Assembly: GCF_032854445.1 (NCBI RefSeq)
Contig: NW_027017993.1
Location: forward strand, 1 to 64,000
Reading direction: 5' to 3'
From: Liolophura sinensis
Lineage: Eukaryota; Mollusca; Polyplacophora; Chitonida; Chitonidae
Length of the DNA: 64,000 nucleotides
Part shown: positions 1-12,627 of the stretch, one piece after another
How the letters are laid out: the number at the start of each line of letters is the position of its first letter
How positions within the stretch are numbered: the first letter of the stretch is position 1
Made by a program: the position numbers and the translations under genes
Notes under the pieces: model-generated
Seen by the model: the letters and a program-made list of their open reading frames with translations, nothing else
What the model was told of the DNA's origin: nothing
The model's database searches: none

Positions 1-533
1 GCATCTCCAGCTGTTGAAAAAAAATGCAAATTTCCTTGGTTTCCATGGAGTAAGAGCCGTTGCTGGGCACGTGATCTTGACATCAATGATTATTCATTTG
101 TGGCTACAGCCAAAAGTATTGGTCGGAGAGCAACGCGGTTTGCACCATTCGATTTCTCGTCAAAAAATACGTCGGATAGCCTCTTACCAGCAGCATTGGA
201 ACAGTTTTCCACTTTTGGATTTTTGCAGGTCTTTTTGCTAATTGAAATCGGCTACATTAACTATGTACAATCGCGACTGGTCATTACTATATTCAACTTT
301 TCATTATAAGTTATGTGGCCTTCGGTAGCCCAGACGACGTCAAATCTTTGGGCCAAGCCCATTTAACTCACCCAGCAAATGTCTTACTTCTAAGTCGAAG
401 ACAAACTCAATGTCTTTATCTACATGTAGAAAAACCAAACCATTTGTATATAAAAAAAACACAAGGTACTTGATACAGTCCGCTGTAAAAAAGTACAATT
501 GAACACTGACCCACATCAATAAGGTGCCAAAAG
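1..533 (+). repeat. Partial monomer at left window edge
   Basis: The window opens at about base 18 of the unit. This copy has an unusual run of eight A followed by a single T (13-28), where most units read GAAAAATTGC. It also carries GCAGGTC in the variable segment (one C fewer than CCAGGTC), GTGGCC instead of GTGCCC, and ACCAAACC instead of ACCACACC. The same combination recurs in the unit at 4929. Confidence 0.95.
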
Positions 534-3500
534 ATGCGCAATTGGGCCAGGCATCTCCAGCTGTTGAAAAATTGCAAATTTCCTTGGTTTCCATGGAGTA
601 AGAGCCGTTGCTGTGCACGTGATCTTGACATCAATGATTATTCATTTGTGGCTACAGCCAAAAGTATTGGTCGGAGAGCAACGCGGTTTGCACCATTCGA
701 TTTCTCGTCAAAAAATACGTCGGATTAGCCTCTTACCAGCAGCATTGGAACAGTTTTTCCACTTTTGGATTTTTTGCCTGGTATTTTTTCTAATTGAAAT
801 CGGCTACATAACTATGTACAATCGCGACTGGTCATTACTATATTCAACTTTTCATTATAAGTTATGTGCCCTTCGGTAGCCCAGACGACGTCAAATCTTT
901 GGGCCAAGCCCATTTAACTCACCCAGCAAATGTCTTACTTCTAAGTCGAAGACAAACTCAATGTCTTTATCTACATGTAGAAAAACCACACCATTTGTAT
1001 ATAAAAAAACACAAGGTACTTGATACAGTCCGCTGTAAAAAGTACAATTGAACACTGACCCACATCAATAAGGTGCCCAAAAGATGCGCAATTGGGCCAG
1101 GCATCTCCAGCTGTTGAAAAATTGCAAATTTCCTTGGTTTCCATGGAGTAGAGCCGTTGCTGGGCACGTGATCTTGACATCAATGATTATTCAGTTGTCG
1201 CTACAGCCAAAAGTATTGGTCGGAGAGCAACGCGGTTTGCACCATTCGATTTCTCGTCAAAAAATACGTCGGATTAGCCTCTTACCAGCAGCATTAGAAC
1301 AGTTTTTCCACTTTGGATTTTTCCCTGGTCTTTTTTTCTAATTGAAATCGGCTACATTAACTATGTACAATCGCGACTGGTCATTACTATATTCAACTTT
1401 TCATTATAAGTTATGTGGCCTTCGGTAGCCCAGACGACGTCAAATCTTTGGGCCAAGCCCATTTAACTCACCCAGCAAATGTCTTACTTCTAGTCGAAGA
1501 CAAACTCAATGTCTTTATCTACATGTAGAAAAACCACACCATTTGTATATAAAAAAAACACAAGGTACTTGATACAGTCCGCTGTAAAAAGTACAATTGA
1601 ACACTGACCCACATCAATAAGGTGCCAAAAGATGCGCAATTGGGTCAGGCATCTCCAGCTGTTGAAAAATTGCAAATTTCCTTGGTTTCCATGGAGTAAG
1701 AGCCGTTGCTGGGCACGTGATCTTGACATCAATGATTATTCATTTGTGGCTACAGCCAAAAGTATTGGTCGGAGAGCAACGTGGTTTGCACCATTCGATT
1801 TCTCGTCAAAAAATACGTCGGATTAGCCTCTTACCAGCAGCATTGGAACATTTTTTCCACTTTTGGATTTTTGCCTGTATTTTGTCTAATTGAAATCGGC
1901 TACATTAACTATATACAATCGCGGACTGGTCATTACTATATTCAACTTTTCATTATAAGTTATGTGCCCTTCGGTAGCCCAGACGACGTCAAATCTTTGG
2001 GCCAAGCCCATTTAACTCACCCAGCAAATGTCTTACTTCTAAGTCGAAGACAAACTCAATGTCTTTATCTACATGTAGAAAAACCACACCATTTGTATAT
2101 AAAAAAAACACAAGGTACATGATAAAGTCTGCTGTAAAAAGTACAATTGAACACTGACCCACATCAATAAGGTGCCAAAAGATGCGCAATTGGGCCAGGG
2201 GCATCTCCAGCTGTTGAAAAATTGCAAATTTCCTTGGTTTCCATGGAGTAAGAGCCGTTTGCTGGGCACGTGATCTTGACATCAATGATTATTCATTTGT
2301 GGCTACAGCCAAAAGTATTGGTCGGAGAGCAACGTGGTTTGCACCATTCGATTTCTCGTCAAAAAATACGTCGGATTAGCCTCTTACCAGCAGCATTGGA
2401 ACAGTTTTTTTCACTTTTGGATTTTTGCTGGTATTTTTCTAATTGAAATCGGCTACATTAACTATGTACAATCGCGACTGGTCATTACTATATTCAACTT
2501 TTCATTATAAGTTATGTGCCCTTCGGTAGCCCAGACGACGTCAAATCTTTGGGCCAAGCCCATTTAACTCACCCAGCAAATGTCTTACTTCTAAGTCGAA
2601 GACAAACTCAAAGTCTTTATCTACATGTAGAAAAACCACAGCATTTGTATATAAAAAAAACACAAGGTACTTGATACAGTCCGCTGTAAAAAGTACAATT
2701 GAACACTGACCCACATCAATAAGGTGCCAAAAGATGCGCAATTGGGCCAGGCATCTCCAGCTGTTGAAAAATTGCAAATTCCTTGGTTTCCATGGAGTAA
2801 GAGCCGTTGCTGGGCACGTGATCTTGACATCAATGATTATTCATTTGTGGCTACAGCCAAAAGTATTGGTCGGAGAGCAACGTGGTTTGCACCATTCGAT
2901 TTCTCGTCAAAAAATACGTCGGATTAGCCTCTTACAGTAGCATTGGAACAGTTTTTCTACTTTTGGATTTTTGCCTGGTCTTTTTGCGAATTGAATCGGC
3001 TACATTAACTATGTACAATCGCGACTGGTCATTACTATATTCAACTTTTCATTATAAGTTATGTGCCCTTCGGTAGCCCAGACGACGTCAAATCTTTGGG
3101 CCAAGCCCATTTAACTCACCCAGCAAATGTCTTACTTCTAAGTCGAAGACAAACTCAATGTCTTTATCTACATGTAGAAAAACCACACCATTTGTATATA
3201 AAAAAAACACAAGGTACTTGATACAGTCCGCTGTAAAAAGTACAATTGAACACTGACCCACATCAAAGAGGTGCCAAAAGATGCGCAATTGGGTCAGGCA
3301 TCTCCAGCTGTTGAAAAATTGCAAATTTCCTTGGTTTCCATGGAGTAAGAGCCGTTGCTGGGCACGTGATCTTGACATCAATGATTATTCATTTGTGGCT
3401 ACAGCCAACAGTATTGGTCGGAGAGCAACGTGGTTTGCACCATTCGATTTCTCGTCAAAAAATACGTCGGATTAGCCTCTTACCAGCAGCATTGGAACAG

Positions 3501-6500
3501 TTTTTCCACTTTTGGATTTTTGCCTGGTATTTTGTCCAATTGAAATCGGCTACATTAACTATGTACAATCGCGACTGGTCATTACTATATTCAACTTTTC
3601 ATTATAAGTTATGTGCCCTTCGGTAGCCCAGACGACGTCAAATCTTTGGGCAAAGCCCATTTAACTCACCCAGCAAATGTCTTACTTCTAAGTCGAAGAC
3701 AAACTCAATGTCTTTATCTACATGTAGAAAAACCACACCATTTGTATATAAAAAAAACACAAGGTACTTGATACAGTCCGCTGTAAAAAGGACAATTGAA
3801 CACTGACCCACATCAATAAGGTGCCAAAATATGCGCAATTGGGCCAGACATCTCCAGCTGTTGAAAAATTGCAAATTTCCTTGGTTTCCATGGAGTAGAG
3901 CCGTTGCTGGGCACGTGATCTTGACATCAATGATTATTCATTTGTGGCTACAGCCAAAAGTATTGGTCGGAGAGCAACGTGGTTTGCACCATTCGATTTC
4001 TCGTCAAAAAATACGTCGGATTAGCCTCTTACCAGCAGCATTGGAACAGTTTTTTCCACTTTTGGATTTTTGCCAGGTCTTTTTGCTAATTGAAATCGGC
4101 TACATTAACTATGTACAATCGCGACTGGTCATTACTATATTCAACTTTTCATTATAAGTTATGTGCCCTTCGGTAGCCCAGACGACGTCAAATCTTTGGG
4201 CAAGCCCATTTAACTCACCCAGCAGTTGTCTTACTTCTAAGTCGAAGACAAACTCAATGTCTTTATCTACATGTAGAAAAACCACACCATTTGTATATAA
4301 AAAAAACACAAGGTACATGATACAGTCTGCTGTAAAAAGTACAATTGAACACTGACCCACATCAATAAGGTGCCAAAAGATGCACAATTGGGCCAGGCAT
4401 CTCCAGCTGTTGAAAAATTGCAAATTTCCTTGGTTTCCATGGAGTAAGAGCCGTTGCTGGGCACGTGATCTTGACATCAATGATTATTCATTTGTGGCTA
4501 CAGCCAAAAGTATTGGTCGGAGAGCAACGCGGTTTGCACCATTCGATTTCTCGTCAAAAATACGTCGGATTAGCCTCTTACCAGCAGCATTGGAACAGTT
4601 TTTTCTACTTTTGGATTTTTGCCTGGTCTTTTTGCGAATTGAAATCGGCTACATTAACTATGTACAATCGCGACTGGTCATTACTATATTCAACTTTTCA
4701 TTATAAGTTATGTGCCCTTCGGTAGCCCAGACGACGTCAAATCTTTGGGCCAAGCCCATTTAACTCACCCAGCAAATGTCTTACTTCTAAGTCGAAGACA
4801 AACTCAAAGTCTTTATCTACATGTAGAAAAACCACACCATTTGTATATAAAAAAACACAAGGTACTTGATACAGTCCGCTGTAAAAAGGACAATTGAACA
4901 CTGACCCACATCAATAAGGTGCCAAAATATGCGCAATTGGGCCAGGCATCTCCAGCTGTTGAAAAAAAATGCAAATTTCCTTGGTTTCCATGGAGTAAGA
5001 GCCGTTGCTGGGCACGTGATCTTGACATCAATGATTATTCATTTGTGGCTACAGCCAAAAGTATTGGTCGGAGAGCAACGCGGTTTGCACCATTCGATTT
5101 CTCGTCAAAAATACGTCGGATTAGCCTCTTACCAGCAGCATTGGAACAGTTTTTCCACTTTTGGATTTTTGCAGGTCTTTTTGCTAATTGAAATCGGCTA
5201 CATTAACTATGTACAATCGCGACTGGTCATTACTATATTCAACTTTTCATTATAAGTTATGTGGCCTTCGGTAGCCCAGACGACGTCAAATCTTTGGGCC
5301 AAAGCCCATTTAACTCACCCAGCAAATGTCTTACTTCTAAGTCGAAGACAAACTCAATGTCTTTATCTACATGTAGAAAAACCAAACCATTTGTATATAA
5401 AAAAAACACAAGGTACTTGATACAGTCCGCTGTAAAAAGTACAATTGAACACTGACCCACATCAATAAGGTGCCAAAAGATGCGCAATTGGGCCAGGCAT
5501 CTCCAAGCTGTTGAAAAATTGCAAATTTCCTTGGTTTCCATGGAGTAAGAGCCGTTGCTGTGCACGTGATCTTGACATCAATGATTATTCATTTGTGGCT
5601 ACAGCCAAAAGTATTGGTCGGAGAGCAACGCGGTTTGCACCATTCGATTTTCTCGTCAAAAAATACGTCGGATTAGCCTCTTACCAGCAGCATTGGAACA
5701 GTTTTTCCACTTTTGGATTTTTGCCTGGTATTTTTTCTAATTGAAATCGGCTACATTAACTATGTACAATCGCGACTGGTCATTACTATATTCAACTTTT
5801 CATTATAAGTTATGTGCCCTTCGGTAGCCCAGACGACGTCAAATCTTTGGGCCAAGCCATTTAACTCACCCAGCAAATGTCTTACTTCTAAGTCGAAGAC
5901 AAACTCAATGTCTTTATCTACATGTAGAAAAACCACACCATTTGTATATAAAAAAAACACAAGGTACTTGATACAGTCCGCTGTAAAAAGTACAATTGAA
6001 CACTGACCCACATCAATAAGGTGCCAAAAGATGCGCAATGGGCCAGGCATCTCCAGCTGTTGAAAAATTGCAAAATTTCCTTGGTTTCCATGGAGTAAGA
6101 GCCGTTGCTGGGCACGTGATCTTGACATCAATGATTATTCATTTGTCGCTACAGCCAAAAGTATTGGTCGGAGAGCAACGCGGTTTGCACCATTCGATTT
6201 CTCGTCAAAAAATACGTCGGATTAGCCTCTTACCAGCAGCATTAGAACAGTTTTTCCACTTTTGGATTTTTCCCTGGTCTTTTTTTCTAATTGAAATCGG
6301 CTACATTAACTATGTACAATCGCGACTGGTCATTACTATATTCAACTTTTCATTATAAGTTATGTGGCCTTCGGTAGCCAGACGACGTCAAATCTTTGGG
6401 CCAAGCCCATTTAACTCACCCAGCAAATGTCTTACTTCTAAGTCGAAGACAAACTCAATGTCTTTATCTACATGTAGAAAAACCACACCATTTGTATATA

Positions 6501-6580
6501 AAAAAAACACAAGGTACTTGATACAGTCCGCTGTAAAAAGTACAATTGAACACTGACCCACATCAATAAGGTGCCAAAAG
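1..6580 (+). repeat. Indel-rich left section of the array, units to 6031
   Basis: Units start at 534, 1084, 1632, 2182, 2734, 3281, 3831, 4380, 4929, 5480 and 6031, with lengths scattered from 547 to 552 bp. Many copies carry private one- or two-base insertions or deletions. Examples are GCCAGGGGCATC near 2200, GCCGTTTGCTG near 2258, CATCAAAGAGG near 3263, and a missing base in GGGCAAGCC near 4199. Most fall in homopolymers, which fits uncorrected long-read error. Real decay of older copies is the alternative. Beneath the noise there is real structure: the first three units (1 to about 1640) match those at about 4946-6590 by shared rare variants. Confidence 0.85.
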
Positions 6581-9500
6581 ATGCGCAATTGGGCCAGGCA
6601 TCTCCAGCTGTTGAAAAATTGCAAATTTCCTTGGTTTCCATGGAGTAAGAGCCGTTGCTGGGCACGTGATCTTGACATCAATGATTATTCATTTGTGGCT
6701 ACAGCCAAAAGTATTGGTCGGAGAGCAACGCGGTTTGCACCATTCGATTTCTCGTCAAACAATACGTCGGATTAGCCTCTTACCAGCAGCATTGGAACAG
6801 TTTTTCCACTTTTGGATTTTTGCCTGGTCTTTTTTTCTAATTGAAATCGGCTACATTAACTATGTACAATCGCGACTGGTCATTACTATATTCAACTTTT
6901 CATTATAAGTTATGTGGCCTTCGGTAGCCCAGACGACGTCAAATCTTTGGGCCAAGCCCATTTAACTCACCCAGCAAATGTCTTACTTCTAAGTCGAAGA
7001 CAAACTCAATGTCTTTATCTACATGTAGAAAAACCACACCATTTGTATATAAAAAAAACACAAGTACTTGATACAGTCCGCTGTAAAAAGTACAATTGAA
7101 CACTGACCCACATCAATAAGATGCCAAAAGATGCGCAATTGGGCCAGGCATCTCCAGCTGTTGAAAAATTGCAAATTTCCTTGGTTTCCATGGAGTAAGA
7201 GCCGTTGCTGGGCACGTGATCTTGACATCAATGATTATTCATTTGTGGCTACAGCCAAAAGTATTGGTCGGAGAGCAACGCGGTTTGCACCATTCGATTT
7301 CTCGTCAAAAAATACGTCGGATTAGCCTCTTACCAGCAGCATTGGAACAGTTTTTCTACTTTTGGATTTTTGCCTGGTCTTTTTGCGAATTGAAATCGGC
7401 TACATTAACTATGTACAATCGCGACTGGTCATTACTATATTCAACTTTTCATTATAAGTTATGTGCCCTTCGGTAGCCCAGACGATGTCAAATCTTTGGG
7501 CCAAGCCCATTTAACTCACCCAGCAGTTGTCTTACTTCTAAGTCGAAGACAAACTCAATGTCTTTATCTACATGTAGAAAAACCAAACCATTTGTATATA
7601 AAAAAAAACACAAGGTACTTGATACAGTCCGCTGTAAAAAGTACAATTGACCACTGACCCACATCAATAAGGTGCCAAAAGATGCGCAATTGGGCCAGGC
7701 ATCTCCAGTTGTTGAAAAATTGCAAATTTCCTTGGTTTCCATGGAGTAAGAGCCGTTGCTGGGCACGTGATCTTGACATCAATGATTATTCATTTGTGGC
7801 TACAGCCAAAAGTATTGGTCGGAGAGCAACGCGGTTTGCACCATTCGATTTCTCGTCAAAAAATACGTCGGATTAGCCTCTTACCAGCAGCATTGGAACA
7901 GTTTTTCTACTTTTGGATTTTTGCCTGGTCTTTCTGCGAATTGAAATCGGCTACATTAACTATGTACAATCGCGACTGGTCATTACTATATTCAACTTTT
8001 CATTATAAGTTATGTGCCCTTCGGTAGCCCAGACGACGTCAAATCTTTGGGCCAAGCCCATTTAACTCACCCAGCAGTTGTCTTACTTCTAAGTCGAAGA
8101 CAAACTCAATGTCTTTATCTACATGTAGAAAAACCACACCATTTGTATATAAAAAAAACACAAGGTACTTGATACAGTCCGCTGTAAAAAGTACAATTGA
8201 ACACTGACCCACATCAATAAGGTGCCAAAAGATGCGCAATTGGGCCAGGCATCTCCAGCTGTTGAAAAATTGCAAATTTCCTTGGTTTCCATGGAGTAAG
8301 AGCCGTTGCTGGGCACGTGATCTTGACATCAATGATTATTCATTTGTGGCTACAGCCAAAAGTATTGGTCGGAGAGCAACGTGGTTTGCACCCTTCGATT
8401 TCTCGTCAAAAAATACGTCGGATTAGCCTCTTACCAGCAGCATTGGAACAGTTTTTCTACTTTTGGATTTTTGCCTGGTCTTTTTGCTAATTGAAATCGG
8501 CTACATTAACTTTGTACAATCGCGACTGGTCATTACTATATTCAACTTTTCATTATAAGTTATGTGCCCTTCGGTAGCCCAGACGACGTCAAATCTTTGG
8601 GCCAAGCCCATTTAACTCACCCAGCAAATGTCTTACTTCTAAGTCGAAGACAAACTCAATGTCTTTATCTACATGTAGAAAAACCACACCATTTGTATAT
8701 AAAAAAACACAAGGTACTTGATACAGTCCGCTGTAAAAAGTACAATTGAACACTGACCCACATCAATAAGGTGCCAAAAGATGCGCAATTGGGTCAGGCA
8801 TCTCCAGCTGTTGAAAAATTGCAAATTTCCTTGGTTTCCATGGAGTAAGAGCCGTTGCTGGGCACGTGATCTTGACATCAATGATTATTCATTTGTGGCT
8901 ACAGCCAAAAGTATTGGTCGGAGAGCAACGTGGTTTGCACCATTCGATTTCTCGTCAAAAAATACGTCGGATTAGCCTCTTACCAGCAGCATTGGAACAG
9001 TTTTTCCACTTTTGGATTTTTGCCTGGTATTTTGTCTAATTGAAATCGGCTACATTAACTATGTACAATCGCGACTGGTCATTACTATATTCAACTTTTC
9101 ATTATAAGTTATGTGCCCTTCGGTAGCCCAGACGACGTCAAATCTTTGGGCAAAGCCCATTTAACTCACCCAGCAGTTGTCTTACTTCTAAGTCGAAGAC
9201 AAACTCAATGTCTTTATCTACATGTAGAAAAAACCACACCATTTGTATATAAAAAAAACACAAGGTACTTGATACAGTCCGCTGTAAAAAGTACAATTGA
9301 ACACTGACCCACATCAATAAGGTGCCAAAAGATACGCAATTGGGCCAGGCATCTCCAGCTGTTGAAAAATTGCAAATTTCCTTGGTTTCCATGGAGTAAG
9401 AGCCGTTGCTGGGCACGTGATCTTGACATCAATGATTATTCATTTGTGGCTACAGCCAAAAGTATTGGTCGGAGAGCAACGCAGTTTGCACCATTCGATT

Positions 9501-12500
9501 TCTCGTCAAAAAATACGTCGGATTAGCCTCTTACCAGCAGCATTGGAACAGTTTTTCCACTTTTGGATTTTTGCCTGGTATTTTGTCTAATTGAAATCGG
9601 CTACATTAACTATGTACAATCGCGACTGGTCATTACTATATTCAACTTTTCATTATAAGTTATGTGCCCTTCGGTAGCCCAGACGACGTCAAATCTTTGG
9701 GCAAAGCCCATTTAACTCACCCAGCAGTTGTCTTACTTCTAAGTCGAAGACAAACTCAATGTCTTTATCTACATGTAGAAAAACCACACCATTTGTATAT
9801 AAAGAAAACACAAGGTACTTGATACAGTCCGCTGTAAAAAGTACAATTGAACACTGACCCACATCAATAAGGTGCCAAAAGATGCGCAATTGGGCCAGGC
9901 ATCTCCAGCTGTTGAAAAATTGCAAATTTCCTTGGTTTCCATGGAGTAAGAGCCGTTGCTGGGCACGTGATCTTGACATCAATGATTATTCATTTGTGGC
10001 TACAGCCAAAAGTATTGGTCGGAGAGCAACGCGGTTTGCACCATTCGATTTCTCGTCAAAAAATACGTCGGATTAACCTCTTACCAGCAGCATTGGAACA
10101 GTTTTTCCACTTTTGGATTTTTGCCAGGTCTTTTTGCTAATTGAAATCGGCTACATTAACTATGTACAATCGCGACTGGTCATTACTATATTCAACTTTT
10201 CATTATAAGTTATGTGCCCTTCGGTAGCCCAGACGACGTCAAATCTTTGGGCCAAGCCCATTTAACTCACCCAGCAAATGTCTTACTTCTAAGTCGAAGA
10301 CAAACTCAATGTCTTTATCTACATGTAGAAAAACCAAATCATTTGCATATAAAAAAAAACACAAGGTACTTGATACAGTCCGCTGTAAAAAGTACAATTG
10401 ACCACTGACCCACATCAATAAGGTGCCAAAAGATGCGCAATTGGGCCAGGCATCTCCAGCTGTTGAAAAATTGCAAATTTCCTTGGTTTCCATGGAGTAA
10501 GAGCCGTTGCTGGGCACGTGATCTTGACATCAATGATTATTCATTTGTGGCTACAGCCAAAAGTATTGGTCGGAGAGCAACGCGGTTTGCACCATTCGAT
10601 TTCTCGTCAAAAAATACGTCGGATTAGCCTCTTACCAGCAGCATTGGAACAGTTTTTCTACTTTTGGATTTTTGCCTGGTCTTTTTGCGAATTGAAATCG
10701 GCTACATTAACTATGTACAATCGCGACTGGTCATTACTATATTCAACTTTTCATTATAAGTTATGTGCCCTTCGGTAGCCCAGACGACGTCAAATCTTTG
10801 GGCCAAGCCCATTTAACTCACCCAGCAGTTGTCTTACTTCTAAGTCGAAGACAAACTCAATGTCTTTATCTACATGTAGAAAAACCACACCATTTGTATA
10901 TAAAAAAAACACAAGGTACTTGATACAGTCCGCTGTAAAAAGTACAATTGAACACTGACCCACATCAATAAGGTGCCAAAGGATGCGCAATTGGGCCAGG
11001 CATCAGCAGCTGTTGAAAAATTGCAAATTTCCTTGGTTTCCATGGAGTAAGAGCCGTTGCTGGGCACGTGATCTTGACATCAATGATTATTCATTTGTGG
11101 CTACAGCCAAAAGTATTGGTCGGAGAGCAACGCGGTTTGCACCATTCGATTTCTCGTCAAAAAATACGTCGGATTAGCCTCTTACCAGCAGCATTGGAAC
11201 AGTTTTTCTACTTTTGGATTTTTGCCTGCTCTTTTTGCTAACTGAATTCGGCTACATTAACTATGTACAATCGCGACTGGTCATTACTATATTCAACTTT
11301 TCATTATAAGTTATGTGCCCTTCGGTAGCCCAGACGACGTCAAATCTTTGGGCCAAGCCCATTTAACTCACCCAGCAAATGTCTTACTTCTAAGTCGAAG
11401 ACAAACTCAATGTCTTTATCTACATGTAGAAAAACCACACCATTTGTATATAAAGAAAACACAAGGTACTTGATACAGTCCGCTGTAAAAAGTACAATTG
11501 AACACTGACCCACATCAATAAGGTGCCAAAAGATGCGCAATTGGGCCAGGCATCTCCAGCTGTTGAAAAATTGCAAATTTCCTTGGTTTCCATGGAGTAA
11601 GAGCCGTTGCTGGGCACGTGATCTTGATATCAATGATTATTCATTTGTGGCTACAGCCAAAAGTATTGGTCGGAGAGCAACGCGGTTTGCACCATTCGAT
11701 TTCTCGTCAAAAAATACGTCGGATTAGCCTCTTACCAGCAGCATTGGAACAGTTTTTCCACTTTTGGATTTTTGCCAGGTGTTTTTGCTAATTGAAATCG
11801 GCTACATTAACTATGTACAATCGCGACTGGTCATTACTATATTCAACTTTTCATTATAAGTTATGTGCCCTTCGGTAGCCCAGACGACGTCAAATCTTTG
11901 GGCCAAGCCCATTTAACTCACCCAGCAAATGTCTTACTTCTAAGTCGAAGACAAACTCAATGTCTTTATCTACATGTAGAAAAACCAAACCATTAGCATA
12001 TAAAAAAAACACAAGGTACTTGATACAGTCCGCTGTAAAAAGTACAATTGACCACTGACCCACATCAATAAGGTGCCAAAAGATGCGCAATTGGGCCAGG
12101 CATCTCCAGCTGTTGAAAAATTGCAAATTTCCTTGGCTTCCATGGAGTAAGAGCCGTTGCTGGGCACGTGATCTTGACATCAATGATTATTCATTTGTGG
12201 CTACAGCCAAAAGTATTGGTCGGAGAGCAACGCGGTTTGCACCATTCGATTTCTCGTCAAAAAATACGTCGGATTAGCCTCTTACCAGCAGCATTGGAAC
12301 AGTTTTTCCACTTTTGGATTTTTGCCAGGTCTTTTTGCTAATTGAAATCGGCTACATTAACTATGTACAATCGCGACTGGTCATTACTATATTCAACTTT
12401 TCATTATAAGTTATGTGGCCTTCGGTAGCCCAGACGACGTCAAATCTTTGGGCCAAGCCCATTTAACTCACCCAGCAAATGTCTTACTTCTAAGTCGAAG

Positions 12501-12627
12501 ACAAACTCAATGTCTTTATCTACAAAAACCACACCATTTGTATATAGAAAAAAACACAAGGTACTTGATACAGTCCGCTGTAAAAAGTACAATTGAACAC
12601 TGACCCACATCAATAAGGTGCCAAAAG
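6581..12627 (+). repeat. Regular section with 3-unit HOR at 9882-12627
   Basis: Units start at 6581, 7131, 7682, 8232, 8781, 9332, 9882, 10433, 10983, 11533 and 12083. From 9882 a 3-unit period of about 1.65 kb is visible. The rare A-tract interruption TATAAAGAAAAC lies just upstream of the units at 9882 and 11533. The rare TTGACCACTGAC (usually TTGAACACTGAC), with AACCAAA, lies just upstream of 10433 and 12083, and also of 7682, five units before 10433. The last unit (12083) is only 545 bp long because of a 6-bp deletion at 12523/12524 and other small changes. Confidence 0.8.
12523..12524. other. 6-bp deletion that removes half of the conserved palindrome
   Basis: Here the text reads TCTACAAAAACC where other units read TCTACATGTAGAAAAACC, so ATGTAG is missing and the 10-bp palindrome CTACATGTAG is destroyed. 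I noticed no other unit with this loss. The deletion lies at the edge of the indel-rich patch that begins near 12.6 kb, so an assembly error is possible. Confidence 0.75.
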
